Below, piece by piece: positions 63,882-64,000 of a stretch of 64,000 nucleotides of DNA. The notes below the pieces were generated by a model that saw nothing but the letters and a program-made list of their open reading frames with translations, did no database searches and was not told the DNA's origin. The first letter of the stretch is position 1. Each line of letters opens with the position of its first letter. A program made the position numbers and the translations under genes. The stretch is from CAYUNE01 sp964446115 (GTDB lineage Bacteria > Desulfobacterota > Desulfobulbia > Desulfobulbales > Desulfobulbaceae): the NCBI GenBank assembly GCA_964446115.1, contig CAYUNE010000050.1:1-64000 (forward strand), in the 5' to 3' direction.

Positions 63882-64000
63882 ATGATCAATTCTTCATATC
63901 TGCTTGTGGGGCTCGGTAATCCGGGCAGTGAATATGAAAATACCCGCCATAATATCGGATTTATGGCCGTCGATCACTTTGCCGCAGCCTGCGGAATAGC
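63882..64000 (+). CDS. pth: Peptidyl-tRNA hydrolase (partial, runs off the window)
   Basis: The first 39 codons are present. MINSSYLLVGLGNPGSEYEN and TRHNIGFMAVD are the Pth signature, with the catalytic His not yet reached except the TRHN Asn/His region. GAGGAGG precedes the ATG. Confidence 0.9.
   Translation, partial: MINSSYLLVGLGNPGSEYENTRHNIGFMAVDHFAAACGI

Overview
The window is a gene-dense, roughly 58-60% GC chromosomal stretch. It most resembles a Desulfobacterota (sulfate-reducing, Desulfobulbales-like) genome. The evidence is a secreted tetraheme c3-type cytochrome (50665-51120), a TRAP transporter, a PAS/sigma-54 activator, the order ispE / tRNA-Gln / prs / rplY / pth that I know from delta-proteobacteria, and a probable UGA-encoded selenoprotein. 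The taxon is inferred, since no rRNA is present. I see no phage, insertion sequence, CRISPR array or integron.

Layout. 1-3979: a repeat element, AmpG-like permease, PilZ protein and sigma-54 activator. 4372-10467 (minus): mutY, a small membrane protein, prmA and a giant AsmA/DUF748 protein. 10680-12566 (plus): the c-di-AMP pair cdaA/cdaR. 12654-13685 (minus): an exported cyclophilin-FKBP fusion. 13930-21696 (plus): waaA, carA, carB, ftsH. 21716-28451 (minus): glyS, a FolE2-like protein lacking the catalytic motifs, a receiver protein, galT-like, dksA-like, moaC, dnaJ, rpoZ. 28646-31256 (minus): purA, a membrane protein, a probable 6S RNA and a probable selenoprotein that needs UGA read as selenocysteine. 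31272-34064: a UDG-like protein, FmdB-type zinc ribbon, FtsB-like protein, DUF523 protein and TatC. 34403-41858: serS, ddl, a chemoreceptor with a PhnD-like binding protein, and a GlcD-type oxidase. 42005-43203: rpsU and a Xer recombinase. 43233-48440 (minus): hisB, a lipoprotein, ttcA, asnS and hflX (apparently starting at ATT). 48710-50593 (plus): tRNA-Gly, rplM, rpsI, truA. 50665-58823 (minus): cytochrome, MFS carrier, TRAP operon, gltX and glnS. 59099-64000 (plus): serA, a DUF1844 protein, ispE, tRNA-Gln, prs, rplY and the start of pth.

Most genes are housekeeping: translation (five aminoacyl-tRNA synthetases or subunits, four ribosomal proteins, two tRNAs), pyrimidine/purine, serine and isoprenoid synthesis, and envelope biogenesis. 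Unusual items include the in-frame UGA with a SECIS-like hairpin (31256-30918), a FolE2 homologue with its active site replaced, and a family of ~100-bp imperfect palindromes with an associated ~35-bp box scattered between genes. There is also a chemoreceptor/binding-protein pair without an ABC transporter.
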